Positions 16,201 to 24,976 are shown, counted from the first letter of the stretch. The stretch is 64,000 nucleotides of DNA from Alphaproteobacteria bacterium (GCA_013289445.1 JABCZZ010000006.1:1-64000), one strand, 5' to 3'. A program made the numbers and translations. Notes: generated from the letters alone by a model not told the origin.

Positions 16201-18111
16201 GATAAAGAGAAAATTTCATTTATATCTCCTCATTTAAGCGAGACCGCCAAGCTTGAGCAGGTAGGATTGCTGCATAAGAATTTCTGGAATCTGCCTTTCG
16301 CCGGCCGCGTTCTGGCTTCCGAAATAGTATTGTTCGGTACGCGCCAGGACTCAAAATACGCTGCCGACGAGATTGAAGAAAATACCCGTTACATACTCGA
16401 TAAAGTGCTACCGGAAGGTACGCAGAATGCCAAAGAAGGACGCATGGTGATTGAGTCCTATCTTAAGGCCACAAAGAACGATAAGGACAAGCGTATCCTG
16501 CTTTCGGCCATGCTGGTGGCGAACCATCCGGAAGGTGAGGGGAAAGAAAAAGTGGGCATGGGCGAGGCGCTGGGCCTGGTACTTGACGCACTGGGGCCGG
16601 CAGGACGCAAGCTCAAACAGGCGATTGAAAGCAGCGACGAGGTATCTGAAGAGCTCAAAAAACCTCTTAAGGCTTCCAAGACCATGGCGGTGGAGAAGCG
16701 CCGCGACGAGATATTTGAATATGACCGTGAACGCGGCCTGCAATCAGCGGATGCAAACGAGAAGACGGCGTATATCGGCCGGGTATTTGGTGCAGGTTCT
16801 TATGCTGTGACCTATGAAGTGCAGAAAGCCAGCGGTGAAAAATTAGCACGCTCGATGCTCTATGAAAATGTGCGCGAGCAGGCTTCGACGGAATTCAAGA
16901 TTCTCGAAGATACGGCCGAAGATCTGGCCAAAAAAGATAAACGCTTCCAGCCCGCGAGCGACATGGTGCGCCAGGCGAGTGCCGCGTCCGCCACCGAGAC
17001 TGACATGGGACTCGCTGCCAAACAGGCCGAGGTTGCAAGCAAGCTCTATAATGACGTCAAGATCACGGTGGATGGGCAGACCTATACTTTCTCCACACCA
17101 AAATTCAATGGCCATGGCAAAGACTACAAGGATTTTGAGATTGTGGAAGGCGTGCATTTCAACGAACTTCCTACGGCAACAGCAGCACAGCAAGCCCACA
17201 AGCACGGTCTTGCAAAGGCGAGTATGGCGCTTGAGCTCTATAACATTCTCTCCGGTCGCCCCTTCGACCATGATCGCCATGGCGGACAGCAGAAGATTGT
17301 GGGTAATGACAGCAAGCAAATTGACTTTGGCGCGATGAACACGACGCTGACCAGCGACCGTCAGAAACAGCTTATCGGATTTGCCATAGGTGGCATCATT
17401 AAGGGCCATTTTGTCCATCAGATTCCTCTATCGGAGGTGCTGAACAAAGAAGTGGATCGCTGCTCTGCCAGTCTTGCCGAAAAAGATTTTCTCAATGCGG
17501 TGAAACGCGGTATTCTGGCACTTGGTAACTTCCGTGAGACACTCGGCGAACAAGAATTGAAACAGGTGTTGGGCGCGGTATATGCTACTGGCAAGGTCGA
17601 TCCGATTATCATCGAGGCGATTAAGCAGCGCACCGGCAAGATGGTGGCTGACAGGGTCTTTGCAGAAATCGAGAAGATTTCCAAGACTAGTGGCATTGTC
17701 ATGCAGATTCCCGATCGGGCGTTTGATCCCAGCCCCGACAAATCGCCGCTGGGGCCCGTACCTGCGGAAAGTTTCTGGGAGAAAATTCCACTTGCCAATG
17801 ATACCGTGATTGAAGGGGGTGCTGGCGCAGTTGGCATGGTTGCAGGCTTTGGCTGGCTATATGGTGTTAACAAGAAAATAGATCAGAAAAAGCAAGCTGG
17901 CGCTGAAATTTCCTTCTGGGATCGTGCACAGCAAATAGCGGCGGGAACTATTGGTATCATAGGAACCGCGGCTGTCATTGATGCTGCCACTGGCCGCAAT
18001 GGCTTAAAAGCGGTCACCACTACAGTGAACAGCTGGACAGACCAGATCAAGCAGCAACGCGAAAAAGCACCGACGGCGAAAGCAAACACCAATCCAGTCA
18101 ATTTCAATTAG
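13249..18111 (+). CDS. Giant protein: M48-like zinc protease motif plus kinase-like C-terminal motif
   Basis: A 1620-residue protein. Near the N-terminus AHELTH (His105, Glu106, His109) with EMSAD (Glu126, Asp130) fits the HExxH...ExxAD zinc site of M48 peptidases. The middle ~1000 residues are soluble, mostly helical and not recognised. From ~1175 a kinase-like part appears: Gly-rich GAGSYAVTY (1181-1189), then Asp1340-His-Asp1342-Arg-His-Gly-Gly-Gln and Asp1359-Phe-Gly, an order and spacing seen in HipA, PI3K-like and UbiB kinases, though the usual Asn is Gln1347. Two hydrophobic helices (~1520-1541, ~1563-1580) lie near the C-terminus. No signal peptide is seen. A toxin/effector or envelope quality-control role is possible but unproven. 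Confidence 0.7.
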   Translation: MAEPNGNTLLQNDEYFYENNRLLPQNDPAAREFIATIERIHERLLSAMLGPDYNRADYKVQFMLSADEEPNAAIATWKQPPLILFSKGLIKLAANESELAAVLAHELTHGDFRKKLGQHDNGKLEEMSADLRAPYMLRKANYPQEAMRTIMQKLPNDEVLGMVFPDPSDPHPNLNLRISALHTAERALVRGPFGMGEQDTDAIVDPAISTRLLGALERITYASTVERILAEKGFQRADVVGQIGILRDIIQNDLPTWDVNHQARSKDITKAFRGLHIQRGNAEHEKAVASIVDAMAKTPEMPWNKTIATKFYRALQQSYEGNGKTIETIPLGGLRTLNESMLRFTQATSPDEIKGAARELNRLANQYVFDKKERGFFREDKDTRPQDIIRFTRFKTPNIDQVKNVETTPMAPSWDRHVQLATQSGDKELLLALKRMGITYDARIQSQLREFQDTPHISMPYEGFLGGPTFRYDANGQLIGLRTENDYFRADEQQAAFTRREQEERAALPSVNWQLLEDNPTVFAQTYKRYLSPEIGTLDGPHPFADAMVVQLKSLNQRDASKGKTVNEAVHSEFTKLVKEGREAHKIGPSEGRAGVSINHPFVQYVMNDNRDGGFDFDRKIELASLSHHFTNHQDTLTPDQRWKVDNTKLFANLPVSSTEEFKNFIAQATTQIGPYSNQTNFLADLVQVEAYRTLANLKQPLSPEDICFFRDVSYVKQVPDEGLLKHLNNLLDHQAEQLVSRNISGFGFDQLASDYRALSMERMGISAFTQHPQLRKNYQMQIKNRIDAETDPAKRQNMLQAILFKQQEPVHGNVLSAFDAKINRYNLSGASTKPATYEGSLGDPEFREWAGTTYANVFPPILGKDDGSQVYAARFKGMVDTLAANAPSTTTLNVLNKVSTPIIGNQLLFQAPLASHVRQSMESQGLKELVGNNLKAAVGEVVLSAVENNSSAKKSVVDFLIKPVSEASSKAFLSNFEKGVRKEDKEKISFISPHLSETAKLEQVGLLHKNFWNLPFAGRVLASEIVLFGTRQDSKYAADEIEENTRYILDKVLPEGTQNAKEGRMVIESYLKATKNDKDKRILLSAMLVANHPEGEGKEKVGMGEALGLVLDALGPAGRKLKQAIESSDEVSEELKKPLKASKTMAVEKRRDEIFEYDRERGLQSADANEKTAYIGRVFGAGSYAVTYEVQKASGEKLARSMLYENVREQASTEFKILEDTAEDLAKKDKRFQPASDMVRQASAASATETDMGLAAKQAEVASKLYNDVKITVDGQTYTFSTPKFNGHGKDYKDFEIVEGVHFNELPTATAAQQAHKHGLAKASMALELYNILSGRPFDHDRHGGQQKIVGNDSKQIDFGAMNTTLTSDRQKQLIGFAIGGIIKGHFVHQIPLSEVLNKEVDRCSASLAEKDFLNAVKRGILALGNFRETLGEQELKQVLGAVYATGKVDPIIIEAIKQRTGKMVADRVFAEIEKISKTSGIVMQIPDRAFDPSPDKSPLGPVPAESFWEKIPLANDTVIEGGAGAVGMVAGFGWLYGVNKKIDQKKQAGAEISFWDRAQQIAAGTIGIIGTAAVIDAATGRNGLKAVTTTVNSWTDQIKQQREKAPTAKANTNPVNFN

Positions 18112-18136
18112 GGCAGGGCGGAATCCCACCTAGGCA

Positions 18137-18646
18137 TTACGCCGCTTTGCTCTTTTGCTGCATGGCATGCCTAGACTCTGTGTCGAGCAACCATGCTTTT
18201 GCTTTAAGGCCGCCTGCAAATCCGGTGAGCTGAGCGTTTGCGCCGATGACGCGATGGCACGGCGCAACAATAGAAATGGAGTTCTTGCCATTGGCGGCCC
18301 CTACTGCGCGTACTGCTTTAGGATGGCCGATTTTCCTGGCGATCTGCCCATAGCTCCGTGTTTCGCCAAACGGGATAGTAAGCAATGCTTTCCACACTTT
18401 CTTTTGAAAGTCGGTTCCGGCAAAATCCAGTGTGAGAGAAAAATTTTCGAGCCTACCGGCAAAATACTCGTTTAACTGACGTTCGGTTTCAAGGAGCACA
18501 GGATGGGTTTTATTTTCTTCCTGCGGGTGTAAGCGAACACGTTTGGGATCGTCATTTTCCCAGAGAATAGCTGCAAGACCATCATTGCTTGCCACCAGTT
18601 TCAGTTCGCCCAAGGGCGATTTCATCGTTTTGTAGAAATAAGTCAT
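18137..18646 (-). CDS. ogt: Methylated-DNA--protein-cysteine methyltransferase
   Basis: A 169-residue Ogt/MGMT protein that repairs O6-methylguanine by transferring the methyl group to its own cysteine. The acceptor is Cys130 in PCHRVIG; the helix-turn-helix region (SYGQIARKIGHPKAVRAVG) and FQKKVW are typical. The start at 18646 is set by AGGA seven bases upstream; a frame to 18718 adds an atypical basic segment. A second homologue lies at 31648-32208. The gene is monocistronic, convergent with the 1620-residue gene. Confidence 0.92.
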   Translation of the reverse strand: MTYFYKTMKSPLGELKLVASNDGLAAILWENDDPKRVRLHPQEENKTHPVLLETERQLNEYFAGRLENFSLTLDFAGTDFQKKVWKALLTIPFGETRSYGQIARKIGHPKAVRAVGAANGKNSISIVAPCHRVIGANAQLTGFAGGLKAKAWLLDTESRHAMQQKSKAA

Positions 18647-18871
18647 TTTCATATCCTTTCTGCGGCGGATTCTGAATATAAAGTACAATTTACCCCCGCG
18701 CCATTGATTACTATGCATGAAGTTCTGTTATTTATAACAACAAGTTATTTATAGTTTCCGCTCTGATTATATTAGTAAAGTCCAAACCGCGATATCTGCC
18801 TTACTTAAGGAAAGCTTAATGCTCAAGCCGTATACTATGGCTGTACATCGGGTAACAAACAGATAGTCATT

Positions 18872-19780
18872 ATGTCGCGCCGGCGGCCTCACAGAGAGCA
18901 TCATCACGAGGACAATTTCCCCAAAGGGCATGAGCCCCACATTGTCGATATGGGGCTGTTAAAAATCACCCTCAGCGAAACGGCAGACGGCTGGCAAAGC
19001 AGCGCAATGAATGTGCTGGTACAATCTGAAAAACTGTCGCTTCTGGAACCCGACCTCACCGCATTAAACAAAGAGCCTTCAGCGGCTGACAAGCTGATTG
19101 TTATGGTCAAGAACGCGTTGAGAGAAGAAGGCCTGGAAATGGTCGAGGAACGTGGCAATCAACCTCCTGCTGAAGGTGTGGAAAAAAATGCCAAACTAGC
19201 CTCGCTCATGGATTTCGCTGCCTATAATCCTGAAGGAAGCGGCACATTGATTCGCGCAGAAAAAGGATACTATCAGGGTACCTTCAATGCCCATGAGATG
19301 GTATTACTCACCCATGCAGCATTGGACAAGATTGCCGGGAAATTAAAAGGCCTTGTAACAGCAAAAGCCGTGGAAGAAAAAATCGACGCGCTGTATAAGT
19401 CAGAAGAATTCGGGGCTCGCCCGTCGGATGTGATGGCGGATAAGCCAGACGAAAAGCCAGCGGCACAGCCAGACGAACGTCAATTATTTAGCGAAGCTGT
19501 CACACAGGCTCTTCCCGAAGGCGCCTGCGCGGCTGCGCAGCGTGAAAAATGCATCACGGCAGTCGTGGAGAGTGTTTTGAGTGTAATGAGTTCGCAGGGC
19601 TGGAGCCCATCGCCAAAAAATGTGCGTGGCACAAAGGACGATCCCATGCAGGCACAAATCGAAAAAGACTTGCGGTCTCTTGGCGTAGGCAGCACGCAAG
19701 TCGTTAAAGCGTTCTTCCGCGATGAGATATGTGATGCGGTATACCGTGTCATTGATCAGCAGCGTGGCACAGAGCGATAA
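18872..19780 (+). CDS. Orphan soluble protein
   Basis: A 302-residue hydrophilic protein, not recognised. It begins with a basic, His-rich segment (RRRPHREHHHEDN), has a helical centre (residues ~60-170), an acidic/Pro linker near 185-205, and a second helical part with two cysteines in GACAAAQREKC. There is no signal or membrane helix. It stands between ogt and DUF2177, both on the other strand. No function is proposed. Confidence 0.6.
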   Translation: MSRRRPHREHHHEDNFPKGHEPHIVDMGLLKITLSETADGWQSSAMNVLVQSEKLSLLEPDLTALNKEPSAADKLIVMVKNALREEGLEMVEERGNQPPAEGVEKNAKLASLMDFAAYNPEGSGTLIRAEKGYYQGTFNAHEMVLLTHAALDKIAGKLKGLVTAKAVEEKIDALYKSEEFGARPSDVMADKPDEKPAAQPDERQLFSEAVTQALPEGACAAAQREKCITAVVESVLSVMSSQGWSPSPKNVRGTKDDPMQAQIEKDLRSLGVGSTQVVKAFFRDEICDAVYRVIDQQRGTER

Positions 19781-19794
19781 ATTCGCCCTCAGGA

Positions 19795-20187
19795 TCAACC
19801 GCGCTCAAACCATCGGACGATTAACAGCCCGCCCGTTGAGGCAACAGCTGTAGTGAACATGCCCCAGGCAATATCGACTACGACTAATAACGATGACCAG
19901 TTTTTTAAAGTGGCCAGATTAGTCAGGTCATAGGTTGCATAGGCAAAAAAGCCGAATAACGCTCCATAAAGCAAGGTCGATTGCCCATTAGCATTGGCAC
20001 CTCCGCTTACGAAAATAACCACGCCGGCGGTGTAGGTGACGTAAAATAATGCTGCCGGCAGCATGTGAAATTCAAGATTGTCGATACGGTTTTTGTAAAA
20101 ATCGCGTGCGATTCCCCCGATCCACAATAGATCCAGCAAAATCATAATAACAATCGTGGCGCCATAAAGAAAAAGGGAATGTTTCAT
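19795..20187 (-). CDS. DUF2177 family membrane protein
   Basis: A 130-residue protein with four hydrophobic helices, matching DUF2177: LLDLLWIGGIARDFY near the start and FAYATYDLTNLATLKNW in the third quarter, both hallmark segments. The ATG at 20187 is preceded by GAGGT five bases away, which decides it over a start four codons earlier. The family is of unknown function and sits in the inner membrane. It is transcribed alone, divergent from the DUF4345 gene. Confidence 0.85.
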   Translation of the reverse strand: MKHSLFLYGATIVIMILLDLLWIGGIARDFYKNRIDNLEFHMLPAALFYVTYTAGVVIFVSGGANANGQSTLLYGALFGFFAYATYDLTNLATLKNWSSLLVVVDIAWGMFTTAVASTGGLLIVRWFERG

Positions 20188-20246
20188 GGTGTACCTCACA
20201 GAGGGCTGAATGATATACAGGCGAATATTGCGAGTGTACTCCTGAT

Positions 20247-20681
20247 ATGCTTGGTTTTGCTATTGCTTTGTTTTATCATGAAGCCATGATCTCCCGCTTT
20301 GCCGAAAAAAGATTGCTCCAATGCGTGGTTGCACTTGCATGTCTGGTGCCGCTCTCAGCAGGACTTAGCGGTGTTTTTCAGGGATCGGCGTTTCTCGGCG
20401 GCGGCACCATCAATCTGGATAGCCATTTTCGCTATCTTTCGGGTTTGCTGCTTGGCATAGGCATTGGTTTTTTAAGCGCGGTTCCGGATATTGAGCGGCA
20501 GGCTATGCGGATTCGCCTGTTAACACTGGTCGTAGTCACAGGAGGCCTTGGCAGGCTGCTGGGGCTTTTGCTGTCCGCCATTCCCGATCACTCGATGCTG
20601 GCTGCGCTGGTAATGGAATTGCTAGTGACGCCTTTACTTTGCCTGTGGCAGCATCGTCTCGCCCAGCGATTCGCAAACTAA
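20247..20681 (+). CDS. DUF4345 family membrane protein
   Basis: A 144-residue, four-helix membrane protein. The pattern SAGLSGVFQGSAFLGGG, then DSHFRYLSGLLLGIGIGFLSAVPDIE and LGRLLGLLLSAIPD is that of DUF4345. No function is established. The start is uncertain: neither ATG 20247 nor the in-frame ATG 20286 (MISRFAEKR) has a clear ribosome binding site, and the latter gives the more usual family length. Confidence 0.75.
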   Translation: MLGFAIALFYHEAMISRFAEKRLLQCVVALACLVPLSAGLSGVFQGSAFLGGGTINLDSHFRYLSGLLLGIGIGFLSAVPDIERQAMRIRLLTLVVVTGGLGRLLGLLLSAIPDHSMLAALVMELLVTPLLCLWQHRLAQRFAN

Positions 20682-20744
20682 TGCCGGTGGTACAGGATAC
20701 CACAGTGTTCTTATCCGATGGAGATAGACTCGGGATAGAAGGCG

Positions 20745-20759
20745 ACTATAATCAACAGG
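20745..20759 (+). promoter_or_regulatory. 15-bp element shared with the first prepilin gene
   Basis: ACTATAATCAACAGG, identical to 12090-12104, with flanking bases also similar (19 of 20). TATAAT lies at 20747-20752, and TAGACT at 20725-20730 could be a -35. It precedes the two-gene operon at 20840-22396 by about 80 bases. Confidence 0.5.
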
Positions 20760-20839
20760 GCATACAGGCTGGCAGTAATCACCGAGCGGCTTCATGCCCA
20801 TAGCACTACTCATAGTCAGGAGGTTAGACAGGGACACGT

Positions 20840-21439
20840 ATGAAAAGAACCAAGAACATCAGAGCAAGCGACAAGAGCATTTTTTTCGGGATCGAAGACA
20901 GCGGATTCGTGGTGCGCAAGCGCACCCCTCTGCGCGCAATTTTCCGGCTTGCGATTATGGTCGCTATTGGCGCCGCCGGTGTAATTATACTTCTGCATTA
21001 CGACGATATGCAGGGCCCGTTTCTTACCATTCTGGTGGGTGGCCTTTTCATTTATGTCGGGTGTAAAATTAAACAGCAAGAAATCCTTCAGCATTCGACT
21101 GAATTCATGAATGCCATATTTGCGTCGGCCATAGGCGATAACTATAAATTTTGTGCAGTAACACGGCGTGATGGAGAGATCGTGTACATGAATCGTTCAT
21201 TTCAAACGGTTTTTCCTCACTTCATTGAGCAACCCAGGCACGACCTGAAGACGCTCATAACGCTTTCCGGCATCGCGCAAGATGATGGCCAGAAGATTAT
21301 CTCTATGGTGACGGATAATATGCCTGGAACGCTAAAAATCCTTATAAAGACAGGAGAAGAGAAGAAATCGGAATCAATGAATGTCTCCATCCAGTCTGTT
21401 TCACATCCGCGCGGCTTTGTGCTGATTAGAGGCGAATAA
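20840..21439 (+). CDS. Membrane protein with PAS-like domain
   Basis: A 199-residue protein: a cytosolic basic start, two adjacent membrane helices (~33-50 and ~60-76), then a domain from ~88 with the feel of a PAS fold (KFCAVTRRDGEIVYMNRSFQTVFP), but no kinase or other output domain. It may sense a ligand or pass a signal through its partner. Its stop is followed directly by the ATG of the prepilin gene (TAA then ATG), so the two are cotranscribed and probably coupled; control of or interaction with the pilin is inferred. PAS assignment is by eye. Confidence 0.6.
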   Translation: MKRTKNIRASDKSIFFGIEDSGFVVRKRTPLRAIFRLAIMVAIGAAGVIILLHYDDMQGPFLTILVGGLFIYVGCKIKQQEILQHSTEFMNAIFASAIGDNYKFCAVTRRDGEIVYMNRSFQTVFPHFIEQPRHDLKTLITLSGIAQDDGQKIISMVTDNMPGTLKILIKTGEEKKSESMNVSIQSVSHPRGFVLIRGE

Positions 21440-22396
21440 ATGTTAGCTCCTCAGGTGGCGATACGAGCGAATAAAGGTTTTACCCTGCTTGAAATAGGTG
21501 TTGTGCTTGTCATTGTGGGTTTGGTGGCGGGCGGCATACTGGTGGCGCGCGACTTGATCCGCAGCTCTTATATGCATTCGCAAATTACGCAGATTGAGAA
21601 ATATAAATCGGCGGTAGGCACCTTTGAGGAAAAATTTGGCGCATTGCCGGGAGACATGAACAACACTATCGCTACCCAGTTTAATTTTGCGCCAAGAGGC
21701 ACGCAGCCTGGCCAGGGTGACGGAAACGGCGTGATATCGGGATTCTCTGCCGCCCCGCTAACCTGGGGAGCGATTCAGTCAGGCGAACCGACCGCTTTCT
21801 GGGTGGATATAAGCCAAGTAGGTCTGATTGAGAGTAATTTTAATACGGCCCTGCCTACCGGGCTAAATACCGGGCTATGCACCATTACCAACAGCACAAC
21901 ACCTAACTTAGGCAATTATTTCCCGTCCGCAAAACTGGGACAGGGCAATTATGTCGTGGTGTGGAGCGGTGGCTATGTTAATTGCGGTGGCGCCTGTGGT
22001 GGGCCCGGTTGCAACACAAATAGCGATGGGATTAATTATTTTGCTGTGGTGGCTATGCCCAGTCTTTCTTGCTGGGCCAATGTAATGTATGTCGGCTGGA
22101 CAGGGGGCTCTATTTCGGCGCAAGGAGCTATTTCGGTATCGCAGGCCTATCAAATCGACAAAAAAGTGGATGACGGCTTGCCTCAGTCGGGCGCCGTTAT
22201 GGCTATGGGCCCCATATTTATGAATGGCATATGGTCCGGAACCACCAATATGTGCGTTCCTCCTTACACTACTGCCACGCTAGGCAATGCCAGCACATGC
22301 TTTGACAATAACAACGTTGCAGGTGCAGCACAGCAATATTCCGTCACTCAAAATGGCGGGTCGGGAATAAATTGTTCACTGTCTTTCAAGTTTTAG
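21440..22396 (+). CDS. Second prepilin-like protein
   Basis: A 318-residue paralogue of the product at 12106-13026. Gly13 precedes the predicted cut, followed by FTLLEIGVVLVIVGLVAGG with Glu at +5 and by TFEEKFGALPGDMNN. The C-terminal domain contains several cysteines (CGGACGGPGC, CFDNNN), more than the paralogue, which may form disulfides. It starts immediately after the stop of the PAS-like membrane gene. Expected to be cleaved by a prepilin peptidase and placed in an envelope filament or pseudopilus. Confidence 0.88.
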   Translation: MLAPQVAIRANKGFTLLEIGVVLVIVGLVAGGILVARDLIRSSYMHSQITQIEKYKSAVGTFEEKFGALPGDMNNTIATQFNFAPRGTQPGQGDGNGVISGFSAAPLTWGAIQSGEPTAFWVDISQVGLIESNFNTALPTGLNTGLCTITNSTTPNLGNYFPSAKLGQGNYVVVWSGGYVNCGGACGGPGCNTNSDGINYFAVVAMPSLSCWANVMYVGWTGGSISAQGAISVSQAYQIDKKVDDGLPQSGAVMAMGPIFMNGIWSGTTNMCVPPYTTATLGNASTCFDNNNVAGAAQQYSVTQNGGSGINCSLSFKF

Positions 22397-22435
22397 TCAT
22401 TTTGCAATTTTATTCGATGGTCTGTGCAGGCGGAT

Positions 22436-22696
22436 ATGTCGTGGATAGTCTATATTTTACAGTGTGCGGACGCCACCCTCTATACGGGTATTACCAACGA
22501 TATGCAGGGCCGCCTTGCCAAACATGCCAACGGTACGGGTGCTAAATATACCAGAGGCCGCCATCCCTATAAGGTTATTTATAAAGAAGCGCACCGCACC
22601 AAGAGCAGCGCTTTAAAACGCGAAGCCAAGATTAAGTCGCTTCGCCGAGACCAGAAACTCGAGCTGGCCGCTTTATCACAGCCTGATCCTTCTTGA
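22436..22696 (+). CDS. GIY-YIG domain protein (UPF0213/YhbQ type)
   Basis: An 86-residue single-domain GIY-YIG protein: VYILQC, TLYTGITND, the helix RLAKHANGTGAKYT, YKVIYKE and ALKREAKIKS are the family hallmarks. GIY-YIG folds are nucleases; small free-standing members such as YhbQ are linked to DNA damage tolerance but poorly characterised. ATG 22436 is preferred to an upstream GTG because the family starts close to WIVYILQC. Confidence 0.9.
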   Translation: MSWIVYILQCADATLYTGITNDMQGRLAKHANGTGAKYTRGRHPYKVIYKEAHRTKSSALKREAKIKSLRRDQKLELAALSQPDPS

Positions 22697-22753
22697 CTGT
22701 GTGTGGCTGGATGCGATTATCAATGAAACGATACCATCAGGAAATCCGCAGCT

Positions 22754-23659
22754 ATGAAACGTAAAAAGAACGTCAAACCGCTTATTCAGCGACACCCCAG
22801 AATGGTGGCACGCGGAGATGGATTTAAAGTTATCTCCACAGGCCGTCATAAACTGAAGTTTGGTGATACCTATGCCAGACTGCTAGGTGCTAGCTGGCAC
22901 AGAATCATCGTCATCATGGTGGCGCTTTATCTGTGCATCAATATAACGTTTGCGCTGGCCTATCTGACTATCGGCAATGGCATTGAACATGCGCGCGCGG
23001 GCTCGTTTCTTGATGCGTTCTTCTTTAGCGTGCAGACGCTTGCCACCATCGGTTACGGTGTGCTGACTCCGCATGGTGATCTTGCCAATCTTGTTGTCAC
23101 GATAGAGTCCATGTTCGGATTTGCTTTTTATGGCGTGGTTACGGGGGTGGTGTTTTCCAAGTTTTCCCGTCCTACTGCGCGCATCATGTTCAGCAATAAT
23201 GCGGTCATTACCGAACATGAAGGTAAACCGCATTTCATGCTCCGTCTTGCCAATGAACGCGATAACCGCATTGTGGACGCCTCGGCAAAATTCACCCTGA
23301 TGCGTGATGAAGTCACCAAGGAGGGAGTTGAAATGCGCCGGTTTTATGACCTGCCGTTGGTGCGCCGACAAATCCCCGTCCTGCGCCTGACCTGGACCGT
23401 CATGCATGAAATCAATGCAGAAAGCCCGTTGTTTGGCGCTAATACCGAGACATTAGCGGCGTCCGAGTCGGAGATTATCGTGTCCATCAACGGCCTTGAT
23501 GAAACTCTTTCCCAGACCGTGCATGCACGCCATTCCTATATCACCGATGAAATAGTTTTTGATGCGGCGTTTGAGGATATTCTTCATCGGCGCGAAGATT
23601 ATGTGCTGGAAGTGCACTATGATCGCTTTCATCAGCTGAAAACAAACAAGCCCACCTAG
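22754..23659 (+). CDS. Inward-rectifier-type potassium channel (KirBac)
   Basis: A 301-residue KirBac protein. A polar N-terminus with an amphipathic slide helix precedes TM1 (~48-72), the pore helix (SFLDAFFFSVQTLA), the filter Thr98-Ile-Gly-Tyr-Gly102, and TM2 (~115-138). The C-terminal ~160 residues form the cytosolic immunoglobulin-like domain (ARIMFSNNAVITEHEGKP, SYITDEIVFDAAFED). It forms K+-selective tetramers in the inner membrane, probably gated by lipid or pH. The gene is monocistronic, convergent with the DyP gene, with one base between the stops. Confidence 0.95.
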   Translation: MKRKKNVKPLIQRHPRMVARGDGFKVISTGRHKLKFGDTYARLLGASWHRIIVIMVALYLCINITFALAYLTIGNGIEHARAGSFLDAFFFSVQTLATIGYGVLTPHGDLANLVVTIESMFGFAFYGVVTGVVFSKFSRPTARIMFSNNAVITEHEGKPHFMLRLANERDNRIVDASAKFTLMRDEVTKEGVEMRRFYDLPLVRRQIPVLRLTWTVMHEINAESPLFGANTETLAASESEIIVSINGLDETLSQTVHARHSYITDEIVFDAAFEDILHRREDYVLEVHYDRFHQLKTNKPT

Positions 23660-24976
23660 CTAGGCTGCCTGAAACAGGCGCTGGCCGATGAACTCGCCTT
23701 CGCGCACGCCGCCCGGGCAGACGAACATGCCACCCCCCGTATGGGTGACGAACTGATTGAGCGCGTCGAATTTTGACATCTTGTCGAAGATTTTGATGAA
23801 GCCGGTGCGCGGATCGCGCTGATAGGCAAGAAAAAGCAGGCCCGCATCATATTCCAGCCCCTGGCGCCACGGCGGCCAGCGTTCCGCCACATAATTCACG
23901 CCGTCGTTATAAGAATAGCCGCGCCTGAGAATCTGCGCCCCGTCATTGGTCATGGAAGATGCCAGCCGCACATGGGCATTTTCCGCAATGAGGGGATTGC
24001 CATCTTTGTCAGTGGCATCAAGATCGAGCGTATCGAACTCGTTTTTGCCGCTCAGAGGCGCACCGGTATCTTTATGCCGCCCGATCACCTGCTCCTGAAA
24101 TTCAACTTTCACCGTATCCCAATGCTCAAGCGCCATACGTATGCGCCGCGCTACCAGATAGCTGCCGCCCTGCATCCACGCGGGGCCTTCGCCGTCCACC
24201 CAGACGACTTCATCAAGACCCTTGCGCAGGTTCTTGGCGGCGGCTGCGGGATTATTTTCTTTCGCACGTTCTCTGGCGGGGCTTTCGGTGCCGTCCTTGA
24301 AGCCCTGGAGGTTGCGCGGCGTATTTTCACCGTCAGGTTTGGCGATAAATCCGGCCTGGGTCCAGCGTATATGTGCCGTGTCGGTTGCCAGCCTTGCCAA
24401 TTGGCGAACCGCATGGAAAGCGATTTGCGAATCGTCGGCGCAGGCCTGCACGGAAATATCGCCGCCGGTTTTCTCCGCAATCATCTGATCGCCGTTGAAC
24501 TGTGGCAGATCCACAAACGCTTCAGGGCGCAGATGGGCAAGACCGTAGCGATCCTTGCCCTCTTTGGTAAACAGTCCCGCACCGAACCCGAAGGTGAGGG
24601 TAAGGCGTGCAGGATATAGCCCGGTGACATCACCACTATCGCCTTCGGCCGGTTTGCCTGCGGTCATTTTTGCTGCTGCATCCGTCCAGGCCTGCAACAA
24701 CTTTACGATGTCCTCGCGCTTTTCGCTCACCACATCGAACGCAGCAAAATACGTATGGGTTTGCGGCGAAGTAACAATGCCACCCTGATGTGCGCCCCAG
24801 AAGGGCTCGCTGGCATGGCCCGCACCGGGAAGATTGAGGCCTTTGCTTTCATCCAGCAATGTCTGCACACTGCGGGTGCCATAACCAACACCGGCGGCCG
24901 CAATAAGACTGCCCGCCGCAGTCAAAAAACCACGGCGGGTAATGCCTTTCTTCAAGCCCTTAAAAGGGCAACTCAC
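23660..24976 (-). CDS. efeB: Tat-exported DyP-type haem peroxidase (EfeB-like)
   Basis: A 438-residue protein with a twin-arginine signal (TRRGFLTAAG) and DyP hallmarks: distal Asp228 in GFKDGT, arginines in VARRIRM, and proximal haem ligand His335 in NAHVRL. DyP enzymes use peroxide to oxidise various substrates; EfeB serves periplasmic iron uptake. It starts at GTG, overlapping the stop of the upstream gene by four bases (GTGA), so the two are translationally coupled. The classical partners EfeU and EfeO are absent; instead the operon has an OprB-like porin and a propeller-like protein under Fur-like boxes. Confidence 0.9.
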   Translation of the reverse strand: MSCPFKGLKKGITRRGFLTAAGSLIAAAGVGYGTRSVQTLLDESKGLNLPGAGHASEPFWGAHQGGIVTSPQTHTYFAAFDVVSEKREDIVKLLQAWTDAAAKMTAGKPAEGDSGDVTGLYPARLTLTFGFGAGLFTKEGKDRYGLAHLRPEAFVDLPQFNGDQMIAEKTGGDISVQACADDSQIAFHAVRQLARLATDTAHIRWTQAGFIAKPDGENTPRNLQGFKDGTESPARERAKENNPAAAAKNLRKGLDEVVWVDGEGPAWMQGGSYLVARRIRMALEHWDTVKVEFQEQVIGRHKDTGAPLSGKNEFDTLDLDATDKDGNPLIAENAHVRLASSMTNDGAQILRRGYSYNDGVNYVAERWPPWRQGLEYDAGLLFLAYQRDPRTGFIKIFDKMSKFDALNQFVTHTGGGMFVCPGGVREGEFIGQRLFQAA

